56,177 nucleotides of DNA from positions 1 to 56,177 of the forward strand of contig NZ_JADYTY010000013.1 of the NCBI RefSeq assembly GCF_021531495.1. Direction: 5' to 3'. Each line of letters opens with the position of its first letter. Position 1 is the first letter of the stretch. The notes under the pieces were generated by a model. The model saw only the letters and a program-made list of their open reading frames with translations, had not been told where the DNA came from and did not search any database. Source of the DNA: Anaerovibrio lipolyticus. Its GTDB lineage: Bacteria; Bacillota; Negativicutes; Selenomonadales; Selenomonadaceae. The translations under genes and the position numbers were made by a program. This document shows positions 26,717 to 35,418 of this stretch, piece after piece.

Positions 26717-28426
26717 TTGCGTACAACTAATCTTTATGCACCAACTTTGAGAGAAACTCCTGCTGAGGCAGAGGTAAGAAGCCATCAGCTCATGCTGCGG
26801 GCTGGTATGATTCGCAAGGCTGCGGGAGGTCTGTATAGCTATTTGCCTTTGGCTTGGCGCACCATCAAAAAGATAGAGGCGATTATCCGTGAGGAAATGG
26901 ATGCTGCTGGTGGGCAGGAAATTTCCATGCCAATTCTCCAGCCAGCTGAAATCTGGCAGGAAAGCGGCCGCTGGCCTGTATATGGTGCAGAGATGGTAAG
27001 AGTTACTGACCGTCATGGTCGTCAGTTCTGCCTAGGCCCTACCCATGAGGAAATGGTTACTACTCTGGTTCGGGATGAGGTTCGCTCCTACAAGCAGCTT
27101 CCTCTGATGCTGTATCAGATTCAGAACAAATACCGGGATGAGATTCGTCCTCGCTTTGGCCTGATGCGGGGCAGAGAATTTATTATGAAGGATCTCTATT
27201 CCTTTGATAAGGATGAAGAGGGTATGAATGAGTCCTACAAGAAGATGTATGACGCTTATACCAATATCTACAATCGCATGGGCCTGAATTTCCGTCCTGT
27301 TGAGGCTGATAACGGCGCTATTGGCGGCGGTCATTCCCATGAGTTTACTGTTCTGGCTGAGGCTGGTGAGTCCAGCATTGCCTATTGCGATACCTGTGAC
27401 TATGCAGCCAGTGATGAAAAGGCAGAGCTGAAGGTTATCAAGGCTGCTGAGGAGGAAATCCTGCCTCTGGAGAAAAAGAATACTCCTGATTGCTCCACTA
27501 TTGAAATGGTGGCTGAATATCTTGGCTTGCCTATGGAGAAGTGCATTAAGGCTGTGGCTTTCCAGACAGATACTGACGAAGTAGTGCTGTGCTTTGTTCG
27601 TGGTGACCACGAGGTAAATGACGTAAAGGTTATTAATCTGGTGGAGGGCGCTCTGGAGCTGCGTATGGCTGAGGATGATGCTATTCGTGCCGTTGGTGGC
27701 TGTCCTGGCTTTATGAGCCCTATTGACATCAAGGAAGGCACCAAGATTATTGTAGACCATACTGTTATGGAAATGTATAACGCTTGTGCTGGTGCTAACG
27801 AAAAGGATTTCCATTACATTAATGTAAATCCAAAGCGGGATTTCAAGGATGTAGTAGTAGCTGATATTCGCATGGTGCAGGAGGGAGATTGCTGCCCACA
27901 CTGCAATGGTCATATGAAGATGACCAGAGGTATTGAGGCTGGTCAGGTATTTACTCTGGGCACCAAGTATTCTGAGGCACTTCATGCTACCTTCCTGGAT
28001 GAAAATGGCCGTGAGAAGCCTATGATGATGGGTTGCTATGGCATTGGCGTAGGCCGTACTATGGCTGCTGCTATTGAGCAGAATAATGACGAAAACGGTA
28101 TTATCTGGCCAAAGGCTATTGCTCCATTTGAGGTAGTAGTAGTACCAGTTAATGGCAAGAATGCTCAGCAGATGGAGCTGGCAGAAAAGGTATACAAAGA
28201 GCTGAAGGATGCCGGCGTGGATGCTTTGCTGGATGACCGCAAGGATAGAGCTGGTGTTAAGTTCAAGGATGCAGATTTGATTGGCTATCCTATTCGTATC
28301 ACTGTTGGTCCAAAGACAGTAGAGGAGGATGTGCTGGAGCTGAAGGTTCGTCGTACTGGTGAGACTGTTACTGTTTCTGTTGGCGAGGCTGCAGGCAAGA
28401 CTGTAGAGATGTTGACTGATCTTTGA
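26717..28426 (+). CDS. proS: Prolyl-tRNA synthetase (bacterial type)
   Basis: It charges tRNA-Pro. The 569 residues have class II motifs in the N-terminal half (AGMIRKAAGGLYSYLPLAWR; RDEIRPRFGLMRGREFIMKD), then the inserted YbaK-like editing domain (about 225-385, with the CFVRGDHEVND region), motif 3 in GCYGIGVGRTMAAAIEQ and the C-terminal anticodon-binding domain. It starts at TTG two bases after ispG, with GAGGAGG in the ispG end. It is the last gene of the run. Confidence 0.97.
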   Translation: MRTTNLYAPTLRETPAEAEVRSHQLMLRAGMIRKAAGGLYSYLPLAWRTIKKIEAIIREEMDAAGGQEISMPILQPAEIWQESGRWPVYGAEMVRVTDRHGRQFCLGPTHEEMVTTLVRDEVRSYKQLPLMLYQIQNKYRDEIRPRFGLMRGREFIMKDLYSFDKDEEGMNESYKKMYDAYTNIYNRMGLNFRPVEADNGAIGGGHSHEFTVLAEAGESSIAYCDTCDYAASDEKAELKVIKAAEEEILPLEKKNTPDCSTIEMVAEYLGLPMEKCIKAVAFQTDTDEVVLCFVRGDHEVNDVKVINLVEGALELRMAEDDAIRAVGGCPGFMSPIDIKEGTKIIVDHTVMEMYNACAGANEKDFHYINVNPKRDFKDVVVADIRMVQEGDCCPHCNGHMKMTRGIEAGQVFTLGTKYSEALHATFLDENGREKPMMMGCYGIGVGRTMAAAIEQNNDENGIIWPKAIAPFEVVVVPVNGKNAQQMELAEKVYKELKDAGVDALLDDRKDRAGVKFKDADLIGYPIRITVGPKTVEEDVLELKVRRTGETVTVSVGEAAGKTVEMLTDL

Positions 28427-28500
28427 TAATTTTCTCTGTGGATAAGTTAAAATCCCATGTGTTGACTCCAGATAAAAAATTGTCTGTCAAGAACTTTTAC

Positions 28501-28529
28501 TTGACAAAGCATTAGGGGATAGATATAAT
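28501..28529 (+). promoter_or_regulatory. Consensus promoter of the DUF177-rpmF unit
   Basis: Perfect TTGACA (28501-28506) and TATAAT (28524-28529) boxes with 17-base spacing make this the strongest promoter in the window. Confidence 0.9.
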
Positions 28530-28606
28530 TATCATCAGTGCCGCAAAACTACAATTGTGCCCATAATTATTTTTGTGGTGTAAATATTAATGAGGTTGAT
28601 ACTTTT

Positions 28607-29122
28607 ATGAAAATAAATATCTCCGATTTAGAAGATCGTTTGGGTGAGGCAGTGCCTTTTGAGTTTGTAACCAATGCTCAGGAGCTGGATGCCCAGACAG
28701 AGACATATTCCTTTGAGGGTGATATTATCATCAAGGGAGAATATGTAAATACTGGGCGCTGTTACCGGTTTACTGGTAGTATTTCCTGTACCAAATCCTT
28801 TGTTTGTGACCGTTGTCTGGAGCCGTCTACGCTACAGCAGGTTCACGAGTTTAATGAGGAGTTTCAGCGGGGCAGTGAGCCAGCAAAAAATGGTGAAAAA
28901 ACCAGAATAGTGAATTATTTTAGTGGCGATGTGATAGATTTGGCCCCTGTGATGCGGGATGTGCTTCTGTCAGATCAACCATTGAATAATATATGCAACG
29001 CTGATTGTCGCGGTTTGTGCCTGAAGTGCGGTGCCAACCTCAATCATGGCGATTGTGGCTGTGACCGTACTGTTATTGACCCCAGACTGGCGGCATTGCA
29101 GCAATTATTAAAAAAGCCGTAA
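28607..29122 (+). CDS. DUF177 (YceD-family) protein
   Basis: This is a conserved small protein found before rpmF in most bacteria and linked to 23S rRNA or ribosome accumulation in plants and E. coli. ATG 28607 gives 171 residues; in-frame codons upstream lack a ribosome site. Two cysteine pairs, CDRCLEP (about 64-70) and CRGLCLKCGANLNHGDCGC (about 132-150), look like a zinc-binding site and are typical of the family. It forms a two-gene unit with rpmF. Confidence 0.88.
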   Translation: MKINISDLEDRLGEAVPFEFVTNAQELDAQTETYSFEGDIIIKGEYVNTGRCYRFTGSISCTKSFVCDRCLEPSTLQQVHEFNEEFQRGSEPAKNGEKTRIVNYFSGDVIDLAPVMRDVLLSDQPLNNICNADCRGLCLKCGANLNHGDCGCDRTVIDPRLAALQQLLKKP

Positions 29123-29202
29123 GATTCCTAGCCCTGGCTATTGGGATACAAGGCAAATAAATAATTCAATTTTACAGAGAATTTAAGGAGGTGTATCCTG
29201 AA

Positions 29203-29382
29203 ATGGCAGTACCTAAGCGTAAGATGTCCAAGGCTCGTCGTGATTCCCGTCGTGCTAATTGGAAGCTGGAAGTTCCTGGTTACGTAGCATGTCCACAGTG
29301 CCACGAGCCAAAATTGCCTCATCATGTTTGCACAGAGTGTGGTTACTATGATGGCAAGGAAGTTGTTTCCGCAGCTGAATAA
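29203..29382 (+). CDS. rpmF: 50S ribosomal protein L32
   Basis: Fifty-nine residues beginning [20 protein letters not shown], the invariant L32 start, with a CPQC...CTECGYY four-cysteine zinc ribbon, so this is the zinc-containing form. AAGGAGG precedes ATG 29203. A terminator follows at once. Confidence 0.97.
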   Translation: MAVPKRKMSKARRDSRRANWKLEVPGYVACPQCHEPKLPHHVCTECGYYDGKEVVSAAE

Positions 29383-29391
29383 TTGAGTAAT

Positions 29392-29434
29392 ATGAGCAGA
29401 TTTCTACTTTCGGGTGGAGATTCTGCTCATTTTA
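29392..29434 (+). terminator. Terminator after rpmF
   Basis: ATGAGCAGA (29392-29400) pairs with TCTGCTCAT (29422-29430), followed by TTTTA. Confidence 0.8.
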
Positions 29435-29603
29435 CTTTGTTGTGAGAAAGAGTTTTTGTCAATATTGTGATTGATTTGATATATAAATAAAGCCGTAAGC
29501 CATAGGTAAAAAAATACTGTACTTAGCAGATGATTTTTATTATAATGGTTTTGAAGGTGATATGTAGTCTGTAGACTATTTTTCAGATTTTGTATTTTAG
29601 GGC

Positions 29604-29632
29604 TTGCCTTTTTTTGCATAATTTTGTATAAT
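29604..29632 (+). promoter_or_regulatory. Promoter of the fapR-plsX-fab cluster
   Basis: TTGCCT at 29604-29609 and TATAAT at 29627-29632 with 17-base spacing. The rest of the gap 29435-29603 is AT-rich with nothing I recognise. Confidence 0.75.
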
Positions 29633-29645
29633 TGCAATCAAGTTA

Positions 29646-29663
29646 TATGAGCTGGTACTAATT
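29646..29663. promoter_or_regulatory. Candidate FapR operator
   Basis: The right half GGTACTAAT (29654-29662; reverse complement ATTAGTACC) matches the half-site of FapR boxes in Bacillus and Staphylococcus; the left half is degenerate. It lies just after the -10 box, over the expected start of transcription, so FapR could repress its own operon. The identification is by memory of the consensus. Confidence 0.5.
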
Positions 29664-29729
29664 TTAAAAAATGACATATGGGGGTGAATTGCTTCCCACA
29701 TGTCGTGTTTTTATGTACAGGTGAAAAAG

Positions 29730-30293
29730 ATGGCAAGATTGAAAAAAAAAGAAAGACATGAAATCCTGGTACGTCAGGTACAGGATAAGCCTTTCCTGAC
29801 GGATGAGGAGCTGGCAGGGCTGTTCGGAGTCAGCATACAGACCATCCGCCTGGATCGGATGGAGCTGGGGATTCCCGAGGTACGGGAGCGTATCCGGCAG
29901 GTAGCCGAAAAAGCCCAGAATAATATAACAGCTCTGGAAAAGACGGAAGTGGTAGGGGATGTTATTGACTTGGAGAGAGGTCATTCCGGCATATCACTGT
30001 TGAAGATAACCGAAGATATGGTATTTGCCAGAAACAAGATTGCCAAGGGGCATTATATATTTTCCCAGGCTAATTCTCTGGCTTTGGCCATTATAGATTC
30101 CCCACTGGCCGTTACAGGTGTAGCCAATATAAAGTATAAGGTTCCTGTAAAGGTAGGGGAGATGCTGATAGCCAAGGCTGAGGTAATCAAGCAAAGAAGT
30201 AACAAATTCTTTGTCTGGGTTAAGACCAGAAATGAAAAGCAGGAGGTTTTTCGTGCTAAGTTCATTATGGTATCGCTGGCAGAGGTGAATTAG
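29730..30293 (+). CDS. fapR: Fatty acid biosynthesis repressor FapR
   Basis: FapR represses lipid-synthesis genes and is released by malonyl-CoA. The 187 residues (usual length about 188-190) carry an N-terminal helix-turn-helix (FLTDEELAGLFGVSIQTIRLDRMELGIPE, the region about 25-53) and a C-terminal hot-dog domain that binds malonyl-CoA (KGHYIFSQANSLALAI). It is placed first in the fatty acid cluster it should control. Confidence 0.93.
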   Translation: MARLKKKERHEILVRQVQDKPFLTDEELAGLFGVSIQTIRLDRMELGIPEVRERIRQVAEKAQNNITALEKTEVVGDVIDLERGHSGISLLKITEDMVFARNKIAKGHYIFSQANSLALAIIDSPLAVTGVANIKYKVPVKVGEMLIAKAEVIKQRSNKFFVWVKTRNEKQEVFRAKFIMVSLAEVN

Positions 30294-30304
30294 GAGGCTT
30301 TTTT

Positions 30305-31336
30305 GTGAGGATTGCAGTTGATGCAATGGGAGGCGATTACGCGCCTGGGCAGATTGTGCTAGGTGCGATAGAGGCCGTCCATAAATATGAAGAATGTGAA
30401 ATAGTTTTGGTTGGCGATCAGGATAAGATTCAGGCTGAGCTGGACAAAAACGGTATCAAGGATGAGCCTAGATTGATTATACAGCATGCCAGTCAGGCTA
30501 TAGAGATGGGTGAGCATCCTGTGGAGGCCATCCGTCATAAAAAGGATGCCAGCTTGGTAGTAGCTACCAAATTGGTTAAGACTGGTGACTGTGATGGCGT
30601 TGTGTCAGCAGGCAGCACCGGAGCTGCTACTGTAGCAGCCAAGATGTTTCTAAAGATGATTAAGGGCATTGATCGACCATCTATTGCTACCCCTTTGCCC
30701 TCCACCCATGGTGTAGCCCTGCTTTTGGATTCAGGTGCTATTGTGGATTCCAAACCCAGGGATCTGACTGAAATGGCCATGATGGGTTCCATCTTTAGCA
30801 AATATGTTTATGGCTTGGAGAATCCTACTGTTGGTTTGTTGAATATCGGCGAGGAGGAAACCAAGGGCAATAAAAAGGTTCAGGCCACCTATCCTATGCT
30901 GAAGCAGGCCAAGGATGTGAATTTTATCGGCAATATTGAGGGCCGTGATATTCCTACTGGCAAGGCAGATGTTGTAATTTGTGATGGATTTGTTGGCAAT
31001 ATTGTGCTAAAATTTGCAGAAGGGTTGGCTGTAACTTTGTTCCAGCTAATCAAGGATGCAATTAAACAAGGAGGCATTTTTGCCAAGCTGGGTGCAGTGC
31101 TGGTTATGCCGGCATTGAAGAAGTTAGGCAAGCGACTAGATGTTTCCGAATATGGCGGTGCACCACTTTTGGGTGTTAACGGCTGTTGTATTATATGTCA
31201 TGGTTCTTCCAACGCTAAGGCTATATGCAGTGCTATCGGCGTTGCTATAGAGTGCGTAAGGAATGATGTTACGGGACATATCCGTGACAGTATCGCAGAG
31301 GAGGAGTTGCTAGCGAATGACAGCGAAACTTTGTAA
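30305..31336 (+). CDS. plsX: Phosphate acyltransferase PlsX
   Basis: It converts acyl-ACP to acyl phosphate, the donor for PlsY in phospholipid synthesis. The 343 residues begin MRIAVDAMGGDYAPGQIVLGA (first 20: the family signature), with DGVVSAGSTGAATVAA and VVICDGFVGNIVLKFAEG. GTG start after GGAGG; 11 bases after fapR. Its end overlaps fabH by 20 bases. Confidence 0.96.
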   Translation: MRIAVDAMGGDYAPGQIVLGAIEAVHKYEECEIVLVGDQDKIQAELDKNGIKDEPRLIIQHASQAIEMGEHPVEAIRHKKDASLVVATKLVKTGDCDGVVSAGSTGAATVAAKMFLKMIKGIDRPSIATPLPSTHGVALLLDSGAIVDSKPRDLTEMAMMGSIFSKYVYGLENPTVGLLNIGEEETKGNKKVQATYPMLKQAKDVNFIGNIEGRDIPTGKADVVICDGFVGNIVLKFAEGLAVTLFQLIKDAIKQGGIFAKLGAVLVMPALKKLGKRLDVSEYGGAPLLGVNGCCIICHGSSNAKAICSAIGVAIECVRNDVTGHIRDSIAEEELLANDSETL

Positions 31337-32321
31337 TGCAGGTATTCTGGGAACTGGATTTTATGTTCCTGAGAAAATAATGACCAATGCAGATCTGGAG
31401 AAGATTGTAGAAACCAGTGATGAATGGATTGTAGAAAGAACCGGTATCAAGGAGCGTCGTATAGCTGAGGATAATCAGCCTATGTCTGATCTGGCTCTAA
31501 GAGCAGCTAAGGCTGCTTTGGCTGATGCCGGTGTAGCTGCTGAGGATTTGGATTTAATCATTGTGGCTACCTTGACTTCTGATAGAATTATTCCGTCTAC
31601 TGCGTGTATGATTCAGAATCTTTTAGGAGCCAAGCATGCGGCGGCCTTTGATTTGTCTGCAGCCTGCTCCGGATTTGCCTATGCTGCCAGTGTGGCAGCC
31701 CAGTTTATTGAGACTGGTGCCTACAAGAAGGCACTGGTAATTGGTGCAGAGACTCTTTCCAAGTACATTAACTGGGAAGATCGTAATACCTGCGTATTAT
31801 TTGGTGATGGTGCTGGTGCAGCTGTACTGGGACAGGTTGAGGAAGGCTATGGCATTCTTAGCTTTGATCTGGGCAGTGATGGTTCCGGCGGAGATGCCAT
31901 CCAGATTCCTTCCAGCGGCAGTTTGATGCCTGTTAGCAAGGAGTCCATTGATCAGAAACTAAATCTGATTCACATGAATGGCCGGGATGTATTCAAATTT
32001 GCTGTTAAGGCAATGGGCAAGACCGTCAAAAATTCTTTGGCAAAGATTGATATGCCACAGGAGAAGATTGACTGGCTGGTGCCTCATCAGGCTAATATCC
32101 GCATTATTGAATCTGCAGCCAAGCGTTTGTCCATGCCTATGGACAAGGTAATTGTGAATATTCACAAGTATGGTAATATGTCAGCGGCATGTATTCCTAT
32201 TGCGCTGGCAGAGGCAGCTGCAGCTAAGCGGTTTAAAAAGGGAGACATCATAGCACTGTCTGGTTTTGGTGCAGGCTTGACATGGGCCTCCTGCATTATC
32301 AGATGGTCTAAGGAGGATTAA
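31317..32321 (+). CDS. fabH: 3-oxoacyl-ACP synthase III
   Basis: It starts fatty acid chains by condensing acetyl-CoA (or a branched starter) with malonyl-ACP. The 334 residues contain the catalytic Cys in DLSAACSGFAYA, His in LVPHQANIRI and Asn in HKYGNMSAACIP. Starter preference cannot be read reliably. It overlaps plsX and is followed one base later by fabK. Confidence 0.96.
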   Translation: MTAKLCNAGILGTGFYVPEKIMTNADLEKIVETSDEWIVERTGIKERRIAEDNQPMSDLALRAAKAALADAGVAAEDLDLIIVATLTSDRIIPSTACMIQNLLGAKHAAAFDLSAACSGFAYAASVAAQFIETGAYKKALVIGAETLSKYINWEDRNTCVLFGDGAGAAVLGQVEEGYGILSFDLGSDGSGGDAIQIPSSGSLMPVSKESIDQKLNLIHMNGRDVFKFAVKAMGKTVKNSLAKIDMPQEKIDWLVPHQANIRIIESAAKRLSMPMDKVIVNIHKYGNMSAACIPIALAEAAAAKRFKKGDIIALSGFGAGLTWASCIIRWSKED

Positions 32322-32322
32322 G

Positions 32323-33270
32323 ATGTTTGAACAAAATCCAATATGTAAATTATTAAATATTAAATATCCTATATTCCAGGGCGGTATGGCCTGGATTGGT
32401 ACTGCTGAGCTGGCCTCCGCTGTATCCAATGCTGGCGGCCTTGGTATTATTGGTGCCGGCCATATGCCTCCTGATCTGCTTCGGGCAGAGATTCAGAAGG
32501 CTAAGAAATGGACTGACAAGCCATTTGGCGTAAACATCATGCTGATGTCTCCTTTTGTCAAAGAGGTTATGGAGGTAGTAATTGATGAGCGTGTAGCCGT
32601 AGTTACTACTGGTGCAGGCAATCCTGCTGAGTATCTGCCAGCTTTGAAGGAAGTAGGTACCAAGGTTATTCCTGTAGTAGCTTCTGTTGCCTTGGCTAAG
32701 CGTTTGGTGCGTTCTGGCGTAGATGCTGTTATTGCTGAGGGTACTGAGTCTGGCGGCCATGTAGGTGAGATTACTACTATGGCTTTGATTCCACAGGTTG
32801 TAGATGCTGTAGATGTACCTGTTATTGGTGCCGGCGGTATTGGTGATTCCCGTGGTATTATGGCAGCCTTTGCTTTGGGTGCTTCTGCTGTACAGATGGG
32901 CTCCCGCTTCGTAGTATCTGAGGAGTGTATTGCTCATCCAAACTACAAGAATTTGGTTTTGAAGGCCAAGGATCGTTCTACTGTTGTTACCGGTCGTTCC
33001 ACTGGCCATCCTGTGCGCGTTTTGGCTAACAAGATGACTCGTGAGTATGCAGAAATGGAAAGCCACAATGCTTCCGTAGAAGAGCTGGAGAAATTTGGCG
33101 CTGGCCGTTTGAATCTGGCTACCCATAAGGGTGATGTGGAGAATGGTTCTGTTATGATTGGTCAGATTAGTGGTATGTTCCATGAGATTAAGCCAGTTGC
33201 TACCATTATTGAGGAGCTGGTTGGCGGCATTCCAGCCGTAGGTGAAAGAGTTCACAATACATTAAAGTAA
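32323..33270 (+). CDS. fabK: Enoyl-ACP reductase II, FMN-dependent
   Basis: FabK reduces enoyl-ACP in the last step of each elongation cycle. The 315-residue FMN barrel has FQGGMAWIGTAELASAVSNAGGLG, the catalytic region AEGTESGGHVGE and the FMN phosphate sites GAGGI and GASAVQMGSRF. It takes the place of FabI, which is absent here; FabK enzymes are insensitive to triclosan. It stands between fabH and fabD as in streptococci. Confidence 0.94.
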   Translation: MFEQNPICKLLNIKYPIFQGGMAWIGTAELASAVSNAGGLGIIGAGHMPPDLLRAEIQKAKKWTDKPFGVNIMLMSPFVKEVMEVVIDERVAVVTTGAGNPAEYLPALKEVGTKVIPVVASVALAKRLVRSGVDAVIAEGTESGGHVGEITTMALIPQVVDAVDVPVIGAGGIGDSRGIMAAFALGASAVQMGSRFVVSEECIAHPNYKNLVLKAKDRSTVVTGRSTGHPVRVLANKMTREYAEMESHNASVEELEKFGAGRLNLATHKGDVENGSVMIGQISGMFHEIKPVATIIEELVGGIPAVGERVHNTLK

Positions 33271-33371
33271 TTTTTCTATAGATTACCAATTATCATAAGG
33301 GAGTGCTTTTAGGGATTATAGCTCCCGGCCTATCTTTGAGGGTGGGTTGATGTAATAAGAAAGAGGTAAAA

Positions 33372-34313
33372 ATGAGTAAATTAGCTTTTGTATTCCCAGG
33401 ACAGGGTGCACAGAAGGTTGGCATGGGCAAGGATTTCTATGACAACTATGATGTGGCAAAGAAGATGTTCAAGGAGGCCGATGAGGCTCTTGGCTATTCC
33501 ATCATGAAGATGTGCTTTGAGGGACCTGAGGAGGACCTGAAGCTGACTGCTAATACTCAGCCAGCTATTTTGACCATTAGCTGCATTGCCAATGAGATTT
33601 TGAAAGAAAATGGCATTCAGCCAGAGATTACTGGTGGTCATAGCCTGGGTGAATATTCTGCTCTGGTGGCAGCTGGCGTTTTGAATTTCCAGGATGCAGT
33701 TGCTCTGGTACACAAGAGAGGTTCTTACATGCAGGAGGCTGTACCTGTAGGAGAGGGCGGCATGGCTGCTATTATCGGTGTGGATCGTGATAAGATTGTA
33801 GAGGTTTGTCAGCAGGTTTCTGCTGAGAGCCCTGTTCAGGCCGTAAACTTCAATTGCCCTGGCCAGATCGTTATTGCTGGTGCCACCAAGGGTGTAGAGC
33901 TGGCTGTAGAGGAGCTGAAGGCAGCAGGTGCTAAAAAAGCTGTTATCCTGCCAGTAAGTGCTCCATTCCATAGTACTCTTATGAAGCCTGCTGCTGAGAA
34001 GCTGGCTGTAGAGCTGGATAAGGTAACTATTTCCGATGCTAAGATTCCTGTAGTAGCCAATGTAAGTGCTGAGATTCTTACCAAGGCTGAGGATATCAAG
34101 GCTAGCTTGGTAGCTCAGGCTGCCAGCCCTGTACTGTGGGAGGACTGTGTAGCCCGCATGAAGGAATTTGGTGCTGATGTACTGTTAGAAGCAGGTCCTG
34201 GCAAGACTCTTTGCGGTTTTAACCGTCGCATTGATAAGACGATTACCAGTCTTAATGTGGAAGATGTAGCTTCTTTAGAAAAATCTCTTGACTATTTCAA
34301 GGAGGTTCGCTAA
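33372..34313 (+). CDS. fabD: Malonyl-CoA:ACP transacylase
   Basis: It loads malonyl groups onto ACP. The 313 residues show FVFPGQGAQKVGMG, the nucleophilic Ser in GGHSLGEYSAL (about residue 92), the substrate Arg region VHKRGSYMQEA and His in SAPFHSTLM. A 100-base gap before it contains a short hairpin-like stretch but no clear promoter; it is probably continuous with the fab operon. GAGGT precedes the ATG. Confidence 0.97.
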   Translation: MSKLAFVFPGQGAQKVGMGKDFYDNYDVAKKMFKEADEALGYSIMKMCFEGPEEDLKLTANTQPAILTISCIANEILKENGIQPEITGGHSLGEYSALVAAGVLNFQDAVALVHKRGSYMQEAVPVGEGGMAAIIGVDRDKIVEVCQQVSAESPVQAVNFNCPGQIVIAGATKGVELAVEELKAAGAKKAVILPVSAPFHSTLMKPAAEKLAVELDKVTISDAKIPVVANVSAEILTKAEDIKASLVAQAASPVLWEDCVARMKEFGADVLLEAGPGKTLCGFNRRIDKTITSLNVEDVASLEKSLDYFKEVR

Positions 34314-34314
34314 T

Positions 34315-35058
34315 ATGCTTTTAGAGGGTAAAGTTGCGCTGGTAACAGGAGCCTCTCGCGGTATAGGACGAGCCATTGCTTTGCGCCTAGCTCAGGAGGG
34401 TGCTGCTGTCGCTATTAATTATGCAGGTAATACTGCTGCTGCCGAAGAGGTTAAATCTATGATTGAGGCTCAGGGGGGCAAAGCGATTATTGTTCAGGCT
34501 GATGTATCTGATGGCCAGGCTGTAGATGCTATGATTAAAACCGTAGTAGATGAATTAGGCGGCTTAGATATTTTGGTGAACAATGCAGGCATTACCAGAG
34601 ATAATCTGCTGATGCGGATGAAGGAAGAGGATTGGGATGCTGTTCTCAATACTAACCTGAAGAGCGCATATTATTGCACCAAGGCTGTAACTAAGCTGAT
34701 GATGAAGAAGCGTTATGGCCGCATTGTAAATATGACTTCTGTAGTTGGTCTTACTGGCAATATCAGCCAGGCCAATTACGCAGCTGCCAAGGCAGGACTG
34801 ATTGGATTCTCCAAGTCCATGGCCAAGGAGCTGTCCAGCCGTGGTATTACTGTGAATATGGTAGCACCAGGCTTTATCGAAACCGACATGACTGCTGTTC
34901 TTTCCGATAAGGTAAAAGAGGCTATGGTGGCAGGTATTCCTATGGGACGTCCTGGTAAGCCAGAGGATGTAGCCAATGCAGTATTGTTCCTGGTTTCTGA
35001 TTGTGCATCTTATGTTACTGGCCAGGTCATCAACGTTGATGGCGGCATGGTTATGTAA
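34315..35058 (+). CDS. fabG: 3-oxoacyl-ACP reductase
   Basis: A short-chain dehydrogenase that reduces 3-ketoacyl-ACP with NADPH. ATG 34315 (AAGGAGG within fabD's end) gives 247 residues. NADPH site TGASRGIGRAIA, structural NNAGITRD, catalytic Ser in MTSVVG and Tyr/Lys in NYAAAKAG are all present. An upstream in-frame ATG lies inside fabD and is not used. Confidence 0.97.
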   Translation: MLLEGKVALVTGASRGIGRAIALRLAQEGAAVAINYAGNTAAAEEVKSMIEAQGGKAIIVQADVSDGQAVDAMIKTVVDELGGLDILVNNAGITRDNLLMRMKEEDWDAVLNTNLKSAYYCTKAVTKLMMKKRYGRIVNMTSVVGLTGNISQANYAAAKAGLIGFSKSMAKELSSRGITVNMVAPGFIETDMTAVLSDKVKEAMVAGIPMGRPGKPEDVANAVLFLVSDCASYVTGQVINVDGGMVM

Positions 35059-35100
35059 TAAAAGATATATAGAGATCTGTTAAGAGGAGGTGAAACACAC

Positions 35101-35331
35101 ATGTCTACTTTTGAGAAAGTAAGAGATATCGTAGTTGATCAGTTGGGCGTTGAGCCAGACGAGGTTGCTATCGAGTCTACCTTTATTGATGACCTGGGTG
35201 CTGATTCCCTGGATATCGTAGAGCTCATTATGGCCTTCGAGGAGGAGTTCGGTATCGAGATTCCTGATGAGGCTGCAGAGAAGATTAAGACCGTTCAGGA
35301 CGTTGTTTCCTACATTGACCAGAACAAATAA
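35101..35331 (+). CDS. acpP: Acyl carrier protein
   Basis: Seventy-six residues of acidic four-helix ACP with the phosphopantetheine serine in [13 protein letters not shown] (Ser36-type). GAGGAGGTG precedes the ATG. Codon use is of the highly expressed type. It carries all intermediates of the pathway encoded around it. A hairpin lies just downstream. Confidence 0.98.
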   Translation: MSTFEKVRDIVVDQLGVEPDEVAIESTFIDDLGADSLDIVELIMAFEEEFGIEIPDEAAEKIKTVQDVVSYIDQNK

Positions 35332-35350
35332 TTAGTGTCTTACCTTTGGG

Positions 35351-35380
35351 AAAGTCCCGTGATGTATTTCGCGGGATTTT
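35351..35380 (+). terminator. Hairpin after acpP
   Basis: AAAGTCCCGTG (35351-35361) pairs with CGCGGGATTTT (35370-35380) with G-U pairs. It is likely a partial terminator or processing site that keeps acpP mRNA in excess. Confidence 0.6.
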
Positions 35381-35418
35381 CTGACAAAGGCAAGTGGCCT
35401 AAGAATGGAGGAATAAGT

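Noticed and set aside
27032-27985. Minus-strand open frame of 317 codons opposite proS
   Set aside because: Shadow of proS; composition and lack of ribosome site argue against a gene.
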